Below are positions 53,405 through 63,326 of a stretch of 64,000 nt of DNA, piece after piece (within the stretch, counting starts at the first letter, position 1; each line of letters opens with the position of its first letter). The stretch comes from Microbacterium sp. GTDB taxonomy: Bacteria; Actinomycetota; Actinomycetes; Actinomycetales; Microbacteriaceae. A program made the translations under genes and the position numbers. Location: positions 1 to 64,000 of the forward strand of contig NZ_JAPSIY010000012.1 in assembly GCF_031178445.1 (NCBI RefSeq). The letters are read 5' to 3'. The notes beneath the pieces were generated by a model that saw only the letters and a list, made by a program, of their open reading frames with translations, searched no databases and was not told the origin of the DNA.

Positions 53405-56197
53405 TCAGTCCAGCAGTGCCCGCACCTGCGCGGCCTCGCCGGTACGGCCAAGATGCTCGAGCACGTCGCCGAGCTCCAGCGCCGCGACCTGTCGCAGCGG
53501 CGGGATCTCCGCTGCCCGGTCGAGCACGCCGCGGTACAGCGAGACGGCGTCGTCGTGCCGCTCGGCCGACACCAGTGTGCGCGCGGCGAACAGCTCCGAC
53601 CCGCCGGCGGAGCCCACGTCTCCCAGCCCTGCGAAGCCGTCAGCCGCGTTGAGCAGAGCAGAGACGGCCTCGTCGATCCGGCCGAACTCCGTCAGTGCCC
53701 GTCCGCGCGAGTCGGTGACGTCGGCGAGCAGCCAGTCGGCGTCGTGCTCGACTGCCAGGGCTGCGACCTCGTCGAACAACCCGAAAGCCCGTTCATCGGA
53801 TGCCGCCCCGTACGACTGCCCGAGGTTGTGAAGCACCTCGACGACCGCACCCACGGCCTCTGTCGGACGAACGATCTCGGCGGCCTGCTCCAGCAGCTCG
53901 CGCGCGTCGGAATGCTCGCCGAAGCGCGCCAGGATCTTCGCCTGCTCGGTGAGCATCAGCGCCTGCTCGGCCGGCTCCTCGGCCTCGCCGTGCAGCTCAG
54001 CGGCATAGCCGAAGGCGCCCACCGCCTGGCCGAACTCCTCCGAGGCCGCGAGAGCGCGCGCGAGCAGCGCGACGGTCACCGCACGGGAGGATCCCGGAGC
54101 CCCGGTCGCCTCCTCGCGCTGCAGCACGTCGCCGAGCAGCTCCGCCGCTTCGGCGGCGTGGCCGGCGGCCAGCATGGCGCGGCCGAGGCGGAAGTCTGCT
54201 CCGATGGCGTCGCCGCCGTGCTGGGCGATCAGACGAGCACCGAGCCGGAAGCGCAGCAGGGCGCTGTCGGCGTCGCCGGCATCCTCCCAGAGGGCGCCGG
54301 CCAGCATTTGCGCCGACGCCAGGGACTGCGACCCTCCGAGCGACGCGAGGATCGCCGCCGCCGCGTCGGCATCCGCCGCCCCTTCGGCCACCATCCCCGC
54401 GCCGCCTCGCATGCGGGCTCGCATTTCCAGCACGCGGGCGCGCTGGCCCGGGTTGAGGTCGTCCTGAGCGAGCAGGGCCTCCACGATCCCGTCTGCGCGC
54501 TCCATGTCGCCGGCGCGCAGCAGCGCCATCAGCGCCATCAGCGACGTGCCCGCCACGAGGCGGGTGTCTCCTGCCTCGTCGAAGGCCCGTGCGGCGTGCT
54601 CGGCGAGGTCCAGAGCCGCCGCCGTGTCGTCGGCCCGCAGGCGACACGATGCCAGAGTCAGCGCCAGATCTCCTCGCGTCCATGCGGGCAGCCGCGCGGC
54701 ATCCGCCCACTCGCTCTCGAGCGCCGCGACATCGCCGTCCTCGACGCGGCCGAACAATGCCAGGCCCAGTCGGTCCTCGAGGGCCGCCTGTTCCTCCTTG
54801 CCGGCCTCGCGGAGCGCAGCGGCACGCTCCGGAAGGAGGTCGGATGCCTCGGACCAGCGCTCCAGCGACGCAAGCGCGCCGATCCGCAGGCCGAGCAGTC
54901 GAGCCCGCTGCAGCGGGTCGGCGACTGACGCCGCACGCGGCGCGGCAGCCAGGGCGTCGTGTTCAGAGCCGTAGCTGCCCAGCGCCACGGCGCGATCGAA
55001 CCAGCCCTCGGCATCCGACGGCTCCGGCGCGACCGGGGCCGTCACGAACGCGTCGGACTGGATCGGCACGTCCCAGCTCTCCGCGGCGAGAGCGTGCAAC
55101 CGCGCACGCCGATCCGCGTGCCCGGTCGTGCCGTCGCGCTCGTCGAAGTCGGCGCCGATGCGCTCGGCCGCAGCCGCGGCGGCTGCGGCCAGCTCGGATG
55201 CCGTCCATGCGCCATCATGCGGCCCGAAGAACGGCTGCAGACTCGGGGCATCCGCTCCGCGCACCGGGGTGTCGCCGTGCCCGGCCTCCGCGACCCTGCC
55301 GAGGGCGAATGCGATCGCCGACAGAGCGGCGAAGTGCCCGTCGACGTTCAGCCGGTCGTGCGCCAGCCAGGGCAGGTGGCGCTCGACCAGGGCGAGCGCT
55401 CTGGCCTCGTTCCCGGTGACCGCGGCGAAGACGAGGTTGTTGGCGATGATGCCGATGTTGTCGGGGTTGTCTTTCGCGAGGCGGTAGCTGCGCAGATGCG
55501 CGGCCCGTGCGTCCTCCGTGCGTCCTGCGCGCAGGTATGGCAGCAGCACACGGGAGAGCGCGTGCTCCGGCTCCTCGCCGCAGGAGAATCCGCCCGCGAT
55601 CATCTCCTCGACCAGGCGGATGGCCTCCTCGTTCCGACCCGTTTCGGCGAAGAAGCCCGCGACCTGGCTGCGACCGCACGCATCGCAGTGGCTGTAGTCG
55701 TCGCGCGGCGTCGCCTCCAGCTGCACGCGCAGCCGCTCGGCCTCATCGTGCCTTCCGGCGTCCCACGCGTCCTCGAAGCGCGCGGTGAGCACCCCGCTCA
55801 TGCCGAGTCCCGAACGCCGGTAATGCTCTTCCATGTCGTCGAGCACCGCGGCGATCTGAGCCGCCGAGAACGCGGGGGAGGAGCGCAGCGCCGACGCCAT
55901 CCATTTGAACTGCCACATGAGGTCGGCGGCGCCGTTCTCGATGTCGAGCGGGAAGCGTGCCGGGTCGGCGTCGTGCCTGGAGAGGCACCAGGCGAACGAG
56001 TTGAGCATGACGTCGGTGTGGCCGCCCATGTTCGCCGAGGCCGTCTGCCGCATGCGAGCCTGGTACTCCAGCTGCTCGTCGCCGAGATCCTGCGCGAGCG
56101 CTACGGCCTCCGCCACGAGCGCCTGCTCCGCGGGTCCCCACGGGGTGCGGTCGATCTCCTCCAGCAGCTGCGAGAACCGCGCCTGCGATGATGCCAT
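53405..56197 (-). CDS. Large TPR-repeat protein paired with an Hsp90-like ATPase
   Basis: 930 residues from the ATG at 56197 with AGGAGG upstream. Alpha-helical throughout, with many degenerate 34-37-residue repeats rich in Ala, Glu and Leu that look like TPRs (for example EQALMLTEQAKILARFGEHS and FGRIDEAVSALLNAADGFAG near the C-terminus). A CDACGRSQ segment lies near residue 173. No signal peptide or membrane segment. It follows the Hsp90-like gene by 43 bases, so probably acts with it as a co-chaperone or substrate adaptor. I do not recognise a named family. Confidence 0.75.
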   Translation of the reverse strand: MASSQARFSQLLEEIDRTPWGPAEQALVAEAVALAQDLGDEQLEYQARMRQTASANMGGHTDVMLNSFAWCLSRHDADPARFPLDIENGAADLMWQFKWMASALRSSPAFSAAQIAAVLDDMEEHYRRSGLGMSGVLTARFEDAWDAGRHDEAERLRVQLEATPRDDYSHCDACGRSQVAGFFAETGRNEEAIRLVEEMIAGGFSCGEEPEHALSRVLLPYLRAGRTEDARAAHLRSYRLAKDNPDNIGIIANNLVFAAVTGNEARALALVERHLPWLAHDRLNVDGHFAALSAIAFALGRVAEAGHGDTPVRGADAPSLQPFFGPHDGAWTASELAAAAAAAAERIGADFDERDGTTGHADRRARLHALAAESWDVPIQSDAFVTAPVAPEPSDAEGWFDRAVALGSYGSEHDALAAAPRAASVADPLQRARLLGLRIGALASLERWSEASDLLPERAAALREAGKEEQAALEDRLGLALFGRVEDGDVAALESEWADAARLPAWTRGDLALTLASCRLRADDTAAALDLAEHAARAFDEAGDTRLVAGTSLMALMALLRAGDMERADGIVEALLAQDDLNPGQRARVLEMRARMRGGAGMVAEGAADADAAAAILASLGGSQSLASAQMLAGALWEDAGDADSALLRFRLGARLIAQHGGDAIGADFRLGRAMLAAGHAAEAAELLGDVLQREEATGAPGSSRAVTVALLARALAASEEFGQAVGAFGYAAELHGEAEEPAEQALMLTEQAKILARFGEHSDARELLEQAAEIVRPTEAVGAVVEVLHNLGQSYGAASDERAFGLFDEVAALAVEHDADWLLADVTDSRGRALTEFGRIDEAVSALLNAADGFAGLGDVGSAGGSELFAARTLVSAERHDDAVSLYRGVLDRAAEIPPLRQVAALELGDVLEHLGRTGEAAQVRALLD

Positions 56198-56240
56198 CGG
56201 GAACCTCCTGGATGAGACGGATGCGTAATGGAGCGGGCTG

Positions 56241-58052
56241 TCAGAGGTCGAAGGGGAAGCCCTCGGCGCCGACACCCGCCGACAGCGCGACCAGATCGGT
56301 GAGCGCTGCGGTCATGAGCGACCGGTCCGCGTCGGACAGCGGGTGGTGCCCGGCGAGCAGCGCCTGGATGTAGAGCAGCTGCACGGTGCGGGAGAAGACG
56401 GCCTCGTCCTCGACGCCCGACAGGGTGCGCACCACGCGGTTCGACCAGTTCAGACACAGCCGCGCCGACGTGTCGTCGTCGGGCACGCCGACGGCATGGT
56501 CGATGCGCGAGAGCACGTCGCCCCACAGTCCGTTCGCGATGCCCCTGGTGCGGCTGCGGTCGATGGCGCGCAGCACGCTCGGGTCGGCGACGTAAAGGCC
56601 GGTGAGCTGCCCACGATCGATGGAGCGCACGATCACGGCGCATCCGGATGCCGCCAGCACGGCGCTCGCGCGGTCTTCCAGCCGGACGGCCGCTGCGCGA
56701 TCGTCGAGCGGGGGCGGGTCGAGCCGATCGAGCTCGCCGGCGACATCGATCTGCTCCACGACCAGGTGCGGGTACTGCTCCGGCAGGGACGCCACGAGTT
56801 CGGCGTCGAAGAGGTAGCCGCCGTTGACCAGCACCTCGGATGGCGGGACGATGCCGGCGACCTGGCGGAACTCGTCGACCGTGCGGGCATATCGCACCGT
56901 GCCGAACCGCTCCACGAGATCGCCGACGCGCATCGATCCGTGCGTGGTCTCCACCGTCAGCCAGCGGGTGATGAAGCGCGCGAGCTCGTCGTCATGCCGT
57001 ACAAGCGACTTCAAGCCCAGTTCATGCACCGCGACGAACTGGGCGAGACGGTGCGGAGCGGTGAGCCCGAGCTCCAGCACCCACCGGCGGATGCCTGCGC
57101 CCAGTTGCTCGCGCACGTGCTCGAGCGCACGGTCTTCGACGAGCGATTCGCGGCTGGCTGTGGGGGACAGACCGGTCGAGTCGACGACCGCCCGCACGAA
57201 GAACGCCCAATCCGGCAGCACGTCCGCGGCGCGTTCGGCGAGCAGCATCCGCCCGAGGTACATGCGGGTGGCCTGACGCGCACCCGGCGGGGGAGCATAG
57301 GGCAGCACATAGGCGAGACCGCGCGTGCCGGTCGCCGGTTCGCCGATCTCGATCACGTCGAGCGGAGACGTTCCGATCAGATCGCGCCCGTACTCGAGCG
57401 CGGCATCCGCCCCGCCCTCACCGAGGAAGGGTGCCTGGCGAGTGATCTCCTGGTCGCCACCCGGCATCTCCACGACCACCCGCACCGGCAGGAACTCGGC
57501 GAACGCGGTCGCCAATTCGCGCACGGCGGCAGGACGCAGCAGATCGTCGGAGTCGAAACGCGGCGTCAGATGCACGCTGGTGCCGACGGGCAGCCGCTCG
57601 TCGAGCTCGACGACCTGGAAGGTGCCGTCTGCGTTGCCCGTCCACTCCACGCTCGCGCCGCCCCTGGCGCTCTGCGAGCGGATCACGATCCGGTCCGAGA
57701 CCATGAAGCAACTCAGCAGGCCGATGCCGAACTGACCCAGGTAGTCGCTTCGCGGCATGTCGAAGATGTCGCGCTTCGAGCTTCGGCCGACGGTGGCGAG
57801 CAGATCGGCCACCTCGGCGGCCGTCAGCCCCACGCCGTCGTCGCGGAGCACGAACTCGCCGCTGGTGTGGCTGAGCGGCGTTATGCGGATGCTGCCGCCT
57901 GCGCCGTCGACTTCGGATCGGGCGGCGATCGCATCGCGTGCGTTCTGCAGCAGCTCGCGCAGGTAGACACGAGGGCTCGAGTAGATGTGCCTGCTCAGGA
58001 GGTCGACGACGCCGCGCAGGTCCACCTGGAACTGCTGCACGTACGCACTCAT
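56241..58052 (-). CDS. Hsp90/HtpG-like GHKL ATPase
   Basis: 603 residues from the ATG at 58052 with GAGGAGG upstream; the frame is open to 58205 but into promoter DNA. N-terminal Bergerat ATP site: E33/N37 in YLRELLQNARDAI, D71 in DDGVGL, and the GQFGIGLLSCF lid. The middle domain keeps VRAVVDSTGLSPTASRESL with R301, the Hsp90 catalytic Arg. The C-terminal part is divergent and lacks MEEVD. Divergent from HtpG proper, it forms an operon with a TPR protein, recalling eukaryotic Hsp90-TPR partners. Role unknown. Confidence 0.85.
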   Translation of the reverse strand: MSAYVQQFQVDLRGVVDLLSRHIYSSPRVYLRELLQNARDAIAARSEVDGAGGSIRITPLSHTSGEFVLRDDGVGLTAAEVADLLATVGRSSKRDIFDMPRSDYLGQFGIGLLSCFMVSDRIVIRSQSARGGASVEWTGNADGTFQVVELDERLPVGTSVHLTPRFDSDDLLRPAAVRELATAFAEFLPVRVVVEMPGGDQEITRQAPFLGEGGADAALEYGRDLIGTSPLDVIEIGEPATGTRGLAYVLPYAPPPGARQATRMYLGRMLLAERAADVLPDWAFFVRAVVDSTGLSPTASRESLVEDRALEHVREQLGAGIRRWVLELGLTAPHRLAQFVAVHELGLKSLVRHDDELARFITRWLTVETTHGSMRVGDLVERFGTVRYARTVDEFRQVAGIVPPSEVLVNGGYLFDAELVASLPEQYPHLVVEQIDVAGELDRLDPPPLDDRAAAVRLEDRASAVLAASGCAVIVRSIDRGQLTGLYVADPSVLRAIDRSRTRGIANGLWGDVLSRIDHAVGVPDDDTSARLCLNWSNRVVRTLSGVEDEAVFSRTVQLLYIQALLAGHHPLSDADRSLMTAALTDLVALSAGVGAEGFPFDL

Positions 58053-58155
58053 CTGATCCACCTCCTCGCCGTGTCGCTCGCCGTGACTAACAGTCTGCCC
58101 GACTGCGGCAGCGGGGCGGGCCAGTGGGCGCGACTCACGCGGGAGTGCCGTCCGG

Positions 58156-58185
58156 TTCGGTCGGGCTCCCGGGATGACGTACACT
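58156..58185 (+). promoter_or_regulatory. Putative promoter for tRNA-Trp-secE-nusG
   Basis: TTCGGT (58156-58161), 18-bp spacer, TACACT (58180-58185), giving a start near 58192, about 73 bases before the tRNA. Confidence 0.45.
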
Positions 58186-58264
58186 TGAGGGGCAGTTGTC
58201 TGCATCCTTCGCCGTGCCTGAGATGGTGCGTGTCGGTTGCAGACCCAGAGGCCACCCGGTCTCT

Positions 58265-58337
<73 letters not shown>

Positions 58338-58377
58338 CGCGTCAGCGCACACGCTGGCTCACGAAAGGTACGTCAGG

Positions 58378-58644
58378 ATGGATCAGGACGAAGTTCGCGG
58401 CGACGTCGTCGCAGCAGGCTCGTACTCCCTGGGCGACAAGAAGCTCGGCTTCTTCGGCCGGATCGCCCTGTTCTTCCGCCAGGTGATCAGCGAACTGCGC
58501 AAGGTCGTCACTCCGACCCGCAAGGAGCTGGTCAAGTTCACGCTCGTCGTTCTGGTCTTCGTGGTGATCGTGATGGCCCTGGTCTACGGCCTCGACTGGC
58601 TGTTCGGAACCGCCACGCATTACGTGTTCGGAGTGCCGAGCTGA
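58378..58644 (+). CDS. secE: Preprotein translocase subunit SecE
   Basis: 88 residues with one membrane segment (about 52-75), preceded by the conserved amphipathic helix FFRQVISELRKVVTPTRKEL. SecE stabilises SecY in the membrane. The ATG at 58378 follows the tRNA by 40 bases. Coupled with nusG downstream. Confidence 0.94.
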   Translation: MDQDEVRGDVVAAGSYSLGDKKLGFFGRIALFFRQVISELRKVVTPTRKELVKFTLVVLVFVVIVMALVYGLDWLFGTATHYVFGVPS

Positions 58645-58685
58645 CGCACCTGCGGCGACTGCCGCAGTGATTGGAAAGAAGCAAA

Positions 58686-59696
58686 GTGTCTGAACGATAT
58701 TCCGACGACGCCGACTGGGCCACCGCTGCAGAGCAGTCCAGCGAGGAGGATGAGGCCCAGGAGGGCAACATCCTCGCCGAGCAGGAGCTCTCGGCGACCT
58801 CGGCGGAGCACATCGCCCTGCATGTCGAGGGCGACGGCGAGATCGAGGAGTACGACGACACGGATGACACCGACATCGACGACCCGGAGGCGGACGCGAT
58901 CGTGAACGACGCTCTCAACCTGAACGAAGCGGCCGAAACCGAGGCCGCCGCTGAGGTTCTCAACGACGCCGTGGCGGAGGAGACCGCCGAGGCCGAGGCC
59001 GCTGAGGCCTCGGAGGTGACGCCCTACGACGGCCCGGATGTGACCGACGACGAGGATGCGGACGCAGCCGAGGAGGACCCGTACGAGGCGTTCCGCGCCG
59101 ACCTGCGGATGCTCCCCGGCAAGTGGTACGTCATCCACTCCTACGCCGGCTTCGAGCGCAAGGTGAAGGCCAACATCGAGCAGCGCAAGTCGACGCTCGA
59201 GGTCGAGGACGAGATCTACCAGGTCGAGGTCCCCATGGAGGACGTCGTCGAGATCAAGAACGGTCAGCGCAAGATGGTCACCCGCGTGCGCATCCCCGGC
59301 TACGTGCTGGTGCGCATGGAGCTCAACGAGGACACCTGGTCGGTCGTCCGCCACACGCCCGGTGTGACCGGCTTCGTCGGCAATGCGCACAACCCGACGC
59401 CGCTGCGTTTCGAAGAGGCCTTCAACATGCTGAAGTCGCTCGTCGAGGTCAAGGACGTCCCCACCGCGAAGTCCATCGCGGCGAAGGGCGGCGTCGCCGT
59501 CGCCCGCCCGGTCATGGCAGAGGTCGACTTCGAGATCGGCGAGACCATCACGATCAAGGAGGGCTCGTTCGCAGGCCTTCCCGGCACGATCAGCGAGATC
59601 AAGCCGGAGAGCGGCAAGCTCACCGTGCTCGTGTCGCTGTTCGAGCGCGAGACCCCGGTCGAGCTGTCGTTCGATCAGGTCACCAAGATGATCTGA
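58686..59696 (+). CDS. nusG: Transcription antitermination protein NusG with a long acidic N-terminal extension
   Basis: 336 residues from GTG at 58686 against 181 in E. coli. Residues 1-144 are Asp/Glu/Ala-rich and probably disordered. The NGN domain starts near [20 protein letters not shown]; the KOW domain has [20 protein letters not shown] near residue 290. NusG binds RNA polymerase, Rho and S10. The acidic arm is typical of actinobacteria. Confidence 0.94.
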   Translation: MSERYSDDADWATAAEQSSEEDEAQEGNILAEQELSATSAEHIALHVEGDGEIEEYDDTDDTDIDDPEADAIVNDALNLNEAAETEAAAEVLNDAVAEETAEAEAAEASEVTPYDGPDVTDDEDADAAEEDPYEAFRADLRMLPGKWYVIHSYAGFERKVKANIEQRKSTLEVEDEIYQVEVPMEDVVEIKNGQRKMVTRVRIPGYVLVRMELNEDTWSVVRHTPGVTGFVGNAHNPTPLRFEEAFNMLKSLVEVKDVPTAKSIAAKGGVAVARPVMAEVDFEIGETITIKEGSFAGLPGTISEIKPESGKLTVLVSLFERETPVELSFDQVTKMI

Positions 59697-59711
59697 CCCC
59701 TCTTCATCGAG

Positions 59712-59739
59712 AGCGGCCGTCCCTTCGGGGGCGGCCGTT
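59712..59739 (+). terminator. Terminator after nusG
   Basis: A 12-bp GC stem with G-T pairs (59712-59723 with 59728-59739) and a TTCG tetraloop, 16 bases after the nusG stop. Confidence 0.65.
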
Positions 59740-59826
59740 CCCGCATCCGCCGGTCGTTCTCGCGTCCGCGGTGTCCCCGCGTCGCACGCGGGCTCGAGGT
59801 GGGCGTAGGGCATCCACCGGATCGGG

Positions 59827-59832
59827 TAGACT
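59827..59832 (+). promoter_or_regulatory. Putative -10 element upstream of rplK
   Basis: TAGACT in the 248-bp interval between nusG and rplK; the -35 match is poor. It would give a leader of about 105 nt for rplK-rplA, which is L1-regulated in other bacteria. Confidence 0.3.
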
Positions 59833-59944
59833 TACATGGTTTGTGTGCCGCTTCGGCGTGCGCGCGAGCAGCACCGCGACCCGGAGACGCCGGGTTCGCG
59901 GGAGAGGGATGCCGCACGGCATCCGCTCGATGAAAGGAAAGAGA

Positions 59945-60376
59945 ATGGCACCGAAGAAGAAGGTGACCGGCCTGATCAAGCTTCAGATCAACGCCGGTGC
60001 AGCCAACCCGGCGCCGCCGATCGGCCCCGCGCTCGGTCAGCATGGCGTCAACATCATGGAGTTCTGCAAGGCGTACAACGCCGCGACCGAGTCGCAGCGC
60101 GGCAACGTCATCCCCGTCGAGATCACCGTCTACGAGGACCGCAGCTTCACCTTCGTCCTGAAGACCCCGCCGGCAGCAGAGCTGATCAAGAAGGCGGCCG
60201 GAGTGCAGAAGGCCTCGGCCACCCCGCACACCGTCAAGGTCGGCAAGATCACCAAGGATCAGGTCCGCCAGATCGCCGAGACCAAGCAGGCCGATCTGAA
60301 CGCGAACGACATCGACGCCGCGTCGAAGATCATCGAGGGCACCGCCCGCTCGATGGGCATCACGGTCGAGGGCTGA
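59945..60376 (+). CDS. rplK: 50S ribosomal protein L11
   Basis: 143 residues from the ATG at 59945. L11 features are [20 protein letters not shown] near the N-terminus and [20 protein letters not shown]. It binds the GTPase-associated region of 23S rRNA, and EF-G and RelA act there. The long frame to 59123 lies over nusG and non-coding sequence. rplA follows by 11 bases. Confidence 0.96.
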   Translation: MAPKKKVTGLIKLQINAGAANPAPPIGPALGQHGVNIMEFCKAYNAATESQRGNVIPVEITVYEDRSFTFVLKTPPAAELIKKAAGVQKASATPHTVKVGKITKDQVRQIAETKQADLNANDIDAASKIIEGTARSMGITVEG

Positions 60377-60387
60377 GGGAGATAACT

Positions 60388-61077
60388 ATGGCTACCAAGT
60401 CCAAGGCTTACAAGAACGCCGTCGCGAAGATCGAGGCGGACCGCTTCTACACGCCCACCGAGGCCGTCGCCCTGGCGAAGGAGACCGGTTCGGCGAAGTT
60501 CGACTCGACCGTCGAGGTCGCGCTGAAGCTCTCGGTCGACCCGCGCAAGGCTGACCAGATGGTGCGTGGCACCGTCATGCTCCCGCACGGTACCGGCAAG
60601 ACCGCTCGCGTCATCGTGTTCGCCAACGGTCCGGCCGCTGAGGCCGCGATCGCCGCCGGCGCCGACGAGGTCGGTGGCTCTGAGTTGATCGAGAAGGTCG
60701 CGGCCGGATGGACCGACTTCGACGCAGCCGTGTCGACCCCCGAGCTCATGGGCCAGGTGGGTCGTCTGGGTAAGGTGCTCGGGCCCCGTGGTCTGATGCC
60801 GAACCCGAAGACCGGCACCGTGACCCCCAACCCGGCCAAGGCCGTCGAGGAGATCAAGGGCGGAAAGATCGAGTTCCGCGTCGACAAGCACGCCAACGTG
60901 CACTTCATCGTCGGCAAGGCCTCGTTCTCGGCCGAGCAGCTCGACGAGAACATCAAGGCCGCACTCGAGGAGATCGTGCGCCTGAAGCCGTCCAGCTCGA
61001 AGGGCCGCTACATCCAGAAGGGCGCCGTGTCGACCACGTTCGGCCCCGGCATCCCGCTGGACGTCAACGCCATCTGA
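60388..61077 (+). CDS. rplA: 50S ribosomal protein L1
   Basis: 229 residues. The conserved core reads [20 protein letters not shown] near residue 119. L1 forms the E-site stalk and in E. coli represses its own operon. Preceded by GAGGGAGATAAC. A strong terminator follows. Confidence 0.96.
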   Translation: MATKSKAYKNAVAKIEADRFYTPTEAVALAKETGSAKFDSTVEVALKLSVDPRKADQMVRGTVMLPHGTGKTARVIVFANGPAAEAAIAAGADEVGGSELIEKVAAGWTDFDAAVSTPELMGQVGRLGKVLGPRGLMPNPKTGTVTPNPAKAVEEIKGGKIEFRVDKHANVHFIVGKASFSAEQLDENIKAALEEIVRLKPSSSKGRYIQKGAVSTTFGPGIPLDVNAI

Positions 61078-61095
61078 GACTGACGCTCTCATTCG

Positions 61096-61127
61096 AAGAC
61101 CCCCGGACCGCCTGGTCCGGGGGTCTT
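61096..61127. terminator. Terminator after rplA
   Basis: A 14-bp stem (61096-61109 with 61114-61127) with a GCCT loop, 18 bases past the rplA stop and ahead of the convergent lysE gene. Confidence 0.85.
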
Positions 61128-61149
61128 TCGTCTTCGTCATACCGGAGGG

Positions 61150-61815
61150 TCAGCCGCCCAGCACCGGTATCACCAGGCTCACCCCGAGCACGACCATCAC
61201 CACGGCGATGCCGGCGTCGAGAATCCGCCACGCGCGTCGCGTGCGCAGCCAGCGACCGACGTGGCGCGCACCGAAACCCAGTCCGGTGAACCACAGGATG
61301 CTGGCCAGCACCGCCCCCGCCGCGAACACCCACCGACCGCTGCCGTGCGTCGCCGCGACGGAGCCGAGCATGAGCACCGTGTCCAGATACACGTGCGGGT
61401 TCAGCCAGGTGAGCGCCAGCACGGTGGCGAGCACCGGGGCGAGACGTGCGGGTGCGGCTGTGCGGGTGGTGGTGAGCGAGCCACCGGCGGTGCCATAGCC
61501 CGTGCCGCCGTCGTCCGCCGTCAGCCCCTGATCCTCGCCGCGCCAGGCGCGCCGTGCAGCCAGCACTCCGTACGCCACGAGGAACACCGCGCCCGCCCAC
61601 CGGGCGACGACCACCAGCCAGGGCGCGTTCCCGATCACGAAGCCGAGGCCGGCCACGCCCGCGACGATCAACACCGCATCCGAGAGTGCGCAGATCGCGA
61701 CGACGGGAAGCACGTGCTCGCGGCGCAGGCCCTGCCTCAGCACGAAGACGTTCTGCGCTCCGATCGCGATGATGAGCGACAGGCCGAGGCCGAGGCCGGC
61801 GAAGAAGCTGAGCAT
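61150..61815 (-). CDS. lysE: LysE/ArgO-type basic amino acid exporter
   Basis: 221 residues, about five or six membrane segments. IAIGAQNVFVLRQGLRREHV near the N-terminus is the LysE signature, and WLNPHVYLDTVLMLGS lies in the middle. It exports L-lysine and/or L-arginine. Divergent from a LysG-like regulator, the classic arrangement. Confidence 0.92.
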   Translation of the reverse strand: MLSFFAGLGLGLSLIIAIGAQNVFVLRQGLRREHVLPVVAICALSDAVLIVAGVAGLGFVIGNAPWLVVVARWAGAVFLVAYGVLAARRAWRGEDQGLTADDGGTGYGTAGGSLTTTRTAAPARLAPVLATVLALTWLNPHVYLDTVLMLGSVAATHGSGRWVFAAGAVLASILWFTGLGFGARHVGRWLRTRRAWRILDAGIAVVMVVLGVSLVIPVLGG

Positions 61816-61885
61816 GTCTCCACGCTAGGGCGCCATCTCCATGAGAGCCAGCGAACAGAACTGCACTGGCATTAGCCTGGCTTAT

Positions 61886-62770
61886 GTGAGGATCGACGCT
61901 CAACTCGCAGCCACGGTCGCCGCCGTCATCGACGAGGGCAGCTTCGACGCCGCCGCGCGGCGACTGCATGTGACGCCGTCCGCGATCAGCCAGCGCATCA
62001 AGACCGTGGAGCAGCAGCTCGGCAGGGTCGTCGTCGTGCGGTCCAAGCCGGTGCGGCCGACCGAAGCGGGAGAGGCGCTGGTCCGGCTGGCCAGGCAGGT
62101 CGAGCTGCTCGAGCACGATGCGGTCGCCGCCTTCGGGCTGGGAAGCGCAGAGGGCGGCGCCGCGCGCATCCGCATCCCGCTCGCCGTCAATGCCGACTCC
62201 CTGGCCACGTGGTTCCTGGCGCCCATCTCTCGCATAGCGCGACGGCATCCGATCGACGTCGACCTGCACCGCGACGACCAGAACTACACCGCACGGCTGC
62301 TGGAGTCGGGGGAGGTGATGGCGGCGGTCACGAGCGAGTCCGACCCCGTCGGCGGAAGCATGGTCACACCCCTCGGAGTGCTCGAGTACCGGCCCATGGC
62401 AAGCGCCGAGTACCTGCAGCGCTGGTTTCCCGACGGCGTCACCGCCGATGGACTCCGCTCGGCCCCCTTCGTCGACTTCGACCGGCGTGACACGCTGCAG
62501 CACGACTGGCTGCGCGATCGCGGCGTGGAGCCGTGGTCCGTGCCGCGGCACTACGTTCCCGCGTCACACGACTTCTCTCAGGCGGTGCGACTGGGTCTGG
62601 GCTGGGGACTGATTCCCGTGCCGCAGACGAGCGACGACCTCGTGGATATCGGTGGGCCGCCGACCAGGATCGCGCTCTATTGGCAGCAGTGGAACCTGCG
62701 ATCGCGGCTACTCGACGAGATCGCCGCAGAAGTCGGGGATGAGGCGCGCCGCGTTCTCGCGCCGCTATGA
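61886..62770 (+). CDS. lysG: LysG/ArgP-like LysR-family regulator
   Basis: 294 residues from GTG at 61886. LysR HTH SFDAAARRLHVTPSAISQRI (about 24-43); the rest is the ligand-binding domain. It should activate lysE when lysine or arginine accumulates. A TAGCCT -10-like element at 61873-61878 ends seven bases before the GTG, and no ribosome binding site is visible, so the mRNA is probably leaderless. The frame is open to 61841. Confidence 0.88.
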   Translation: MRIDAQLAATVAAVIDEGSFDAAARRLHVTPSAISQRIKTVEQQLGRVVVVRSKPVRPTEAGEALVRLARQVELLEHDAVAAFGLGSAEGGAARIRIPLAVNADSLATWFLAPISRIARRHPIDVDLHRDDQNYTARLLESGEVMAAVTSESDPVGGSMVTPLGVLEYRPMASAEYLQRWFPDGVTADGLRSAPFVDFDRRDTLQHDWLRDRGVEPWSVPRHYVPASHDFSQAVRLGLGWGLIPVPQTSDDLVDIGGPPTRIALYWQQWNLRSRLLDEIAAEVGDEARRVLAPL

Positions 62771-62781
62771 GCAGCGGCGCG
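62758..62781 (+). terminator. Hairpin overlapping the lysG stop codon
   Basis: A perfect 9-bp GC stem (62758-62766 with 62773-62781) whose loop contains part of the TGA. No T-run. Confidence 0.45.
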
Positions 62782-62792
62782 GGTCGGCGCGA

Positions 62793-63326
62793 CTACGAGG
62801 CGTCGGTCCGATCGGCGCCGGCCTCGCCCTCATCCGCCCGTACGGCATCGAGAGCGTGCTCGTCGCGCGCGGGGTTCTCGCCTGCGCTTAGGGCGTGCAG
62901 CAGGCGCGAGAGATTGTCGATGTCGTCGACGTCCCATTCCGCGAGGGTGCGGCGCAGCCGCATGTCGTCCTCGGCGCGCGCCGCCGACAGGCGTTCACGT
63001 CCCTCTGCGGTGGCGACGACGAAGCTCGAACGACCGTCCTCGGGATCAGGGGTGCGCTCGACCAGCCCATGACTCTCGAGCTCGCGCAGCAGCCGGCTGA
63101 CCAGCGACTTGTCGGCCGCCATGCGCTCCGACAGCTCCGACGGGCGCATCCTGTCACCCGTGGCGATGAGGCTGAACATCTTGTACGCGCCTGGAGAGAG
63201 ACCGGGAGCGAGGCGTGTCGCCAGCTCGAGGTACATGCGGCGCACCCGGGCGAAGAGTGTGCTGAACTCCTGCTCGAGGCCGCGCAGCGCCCGTTCCCTG
63301 TCGTCGTCGAGAATCGGCTCAGCCAT
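62793..63326 (-). CDS. MarR-family regulator
   Basis: 177 residues. Winged-helix features: MRPSELSERMAADKSLVSRL near residue 58 and a DPEDGRSSFVVATAEGRE wing. It overlaps the upstream efflux gene by eight bases, so it probably controls that pump. The inducer is unknown. Confidence 0.88.
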   Translation of the reverse strand: MAEPILDDDRERALRGLEQEFSTLFARVRRMYLELATRLAPGLSPGAYKMFSLIATGDRMRPSELSERMAADKSLVSRLLRELESHGLVERTPDPEDGRSSFVVATAEGRERLSAARAEDDMRLRRTLAEWDVDDIDNLSRLLHALSAGENPARDEHALDAVRADEGEAGADRTDAS

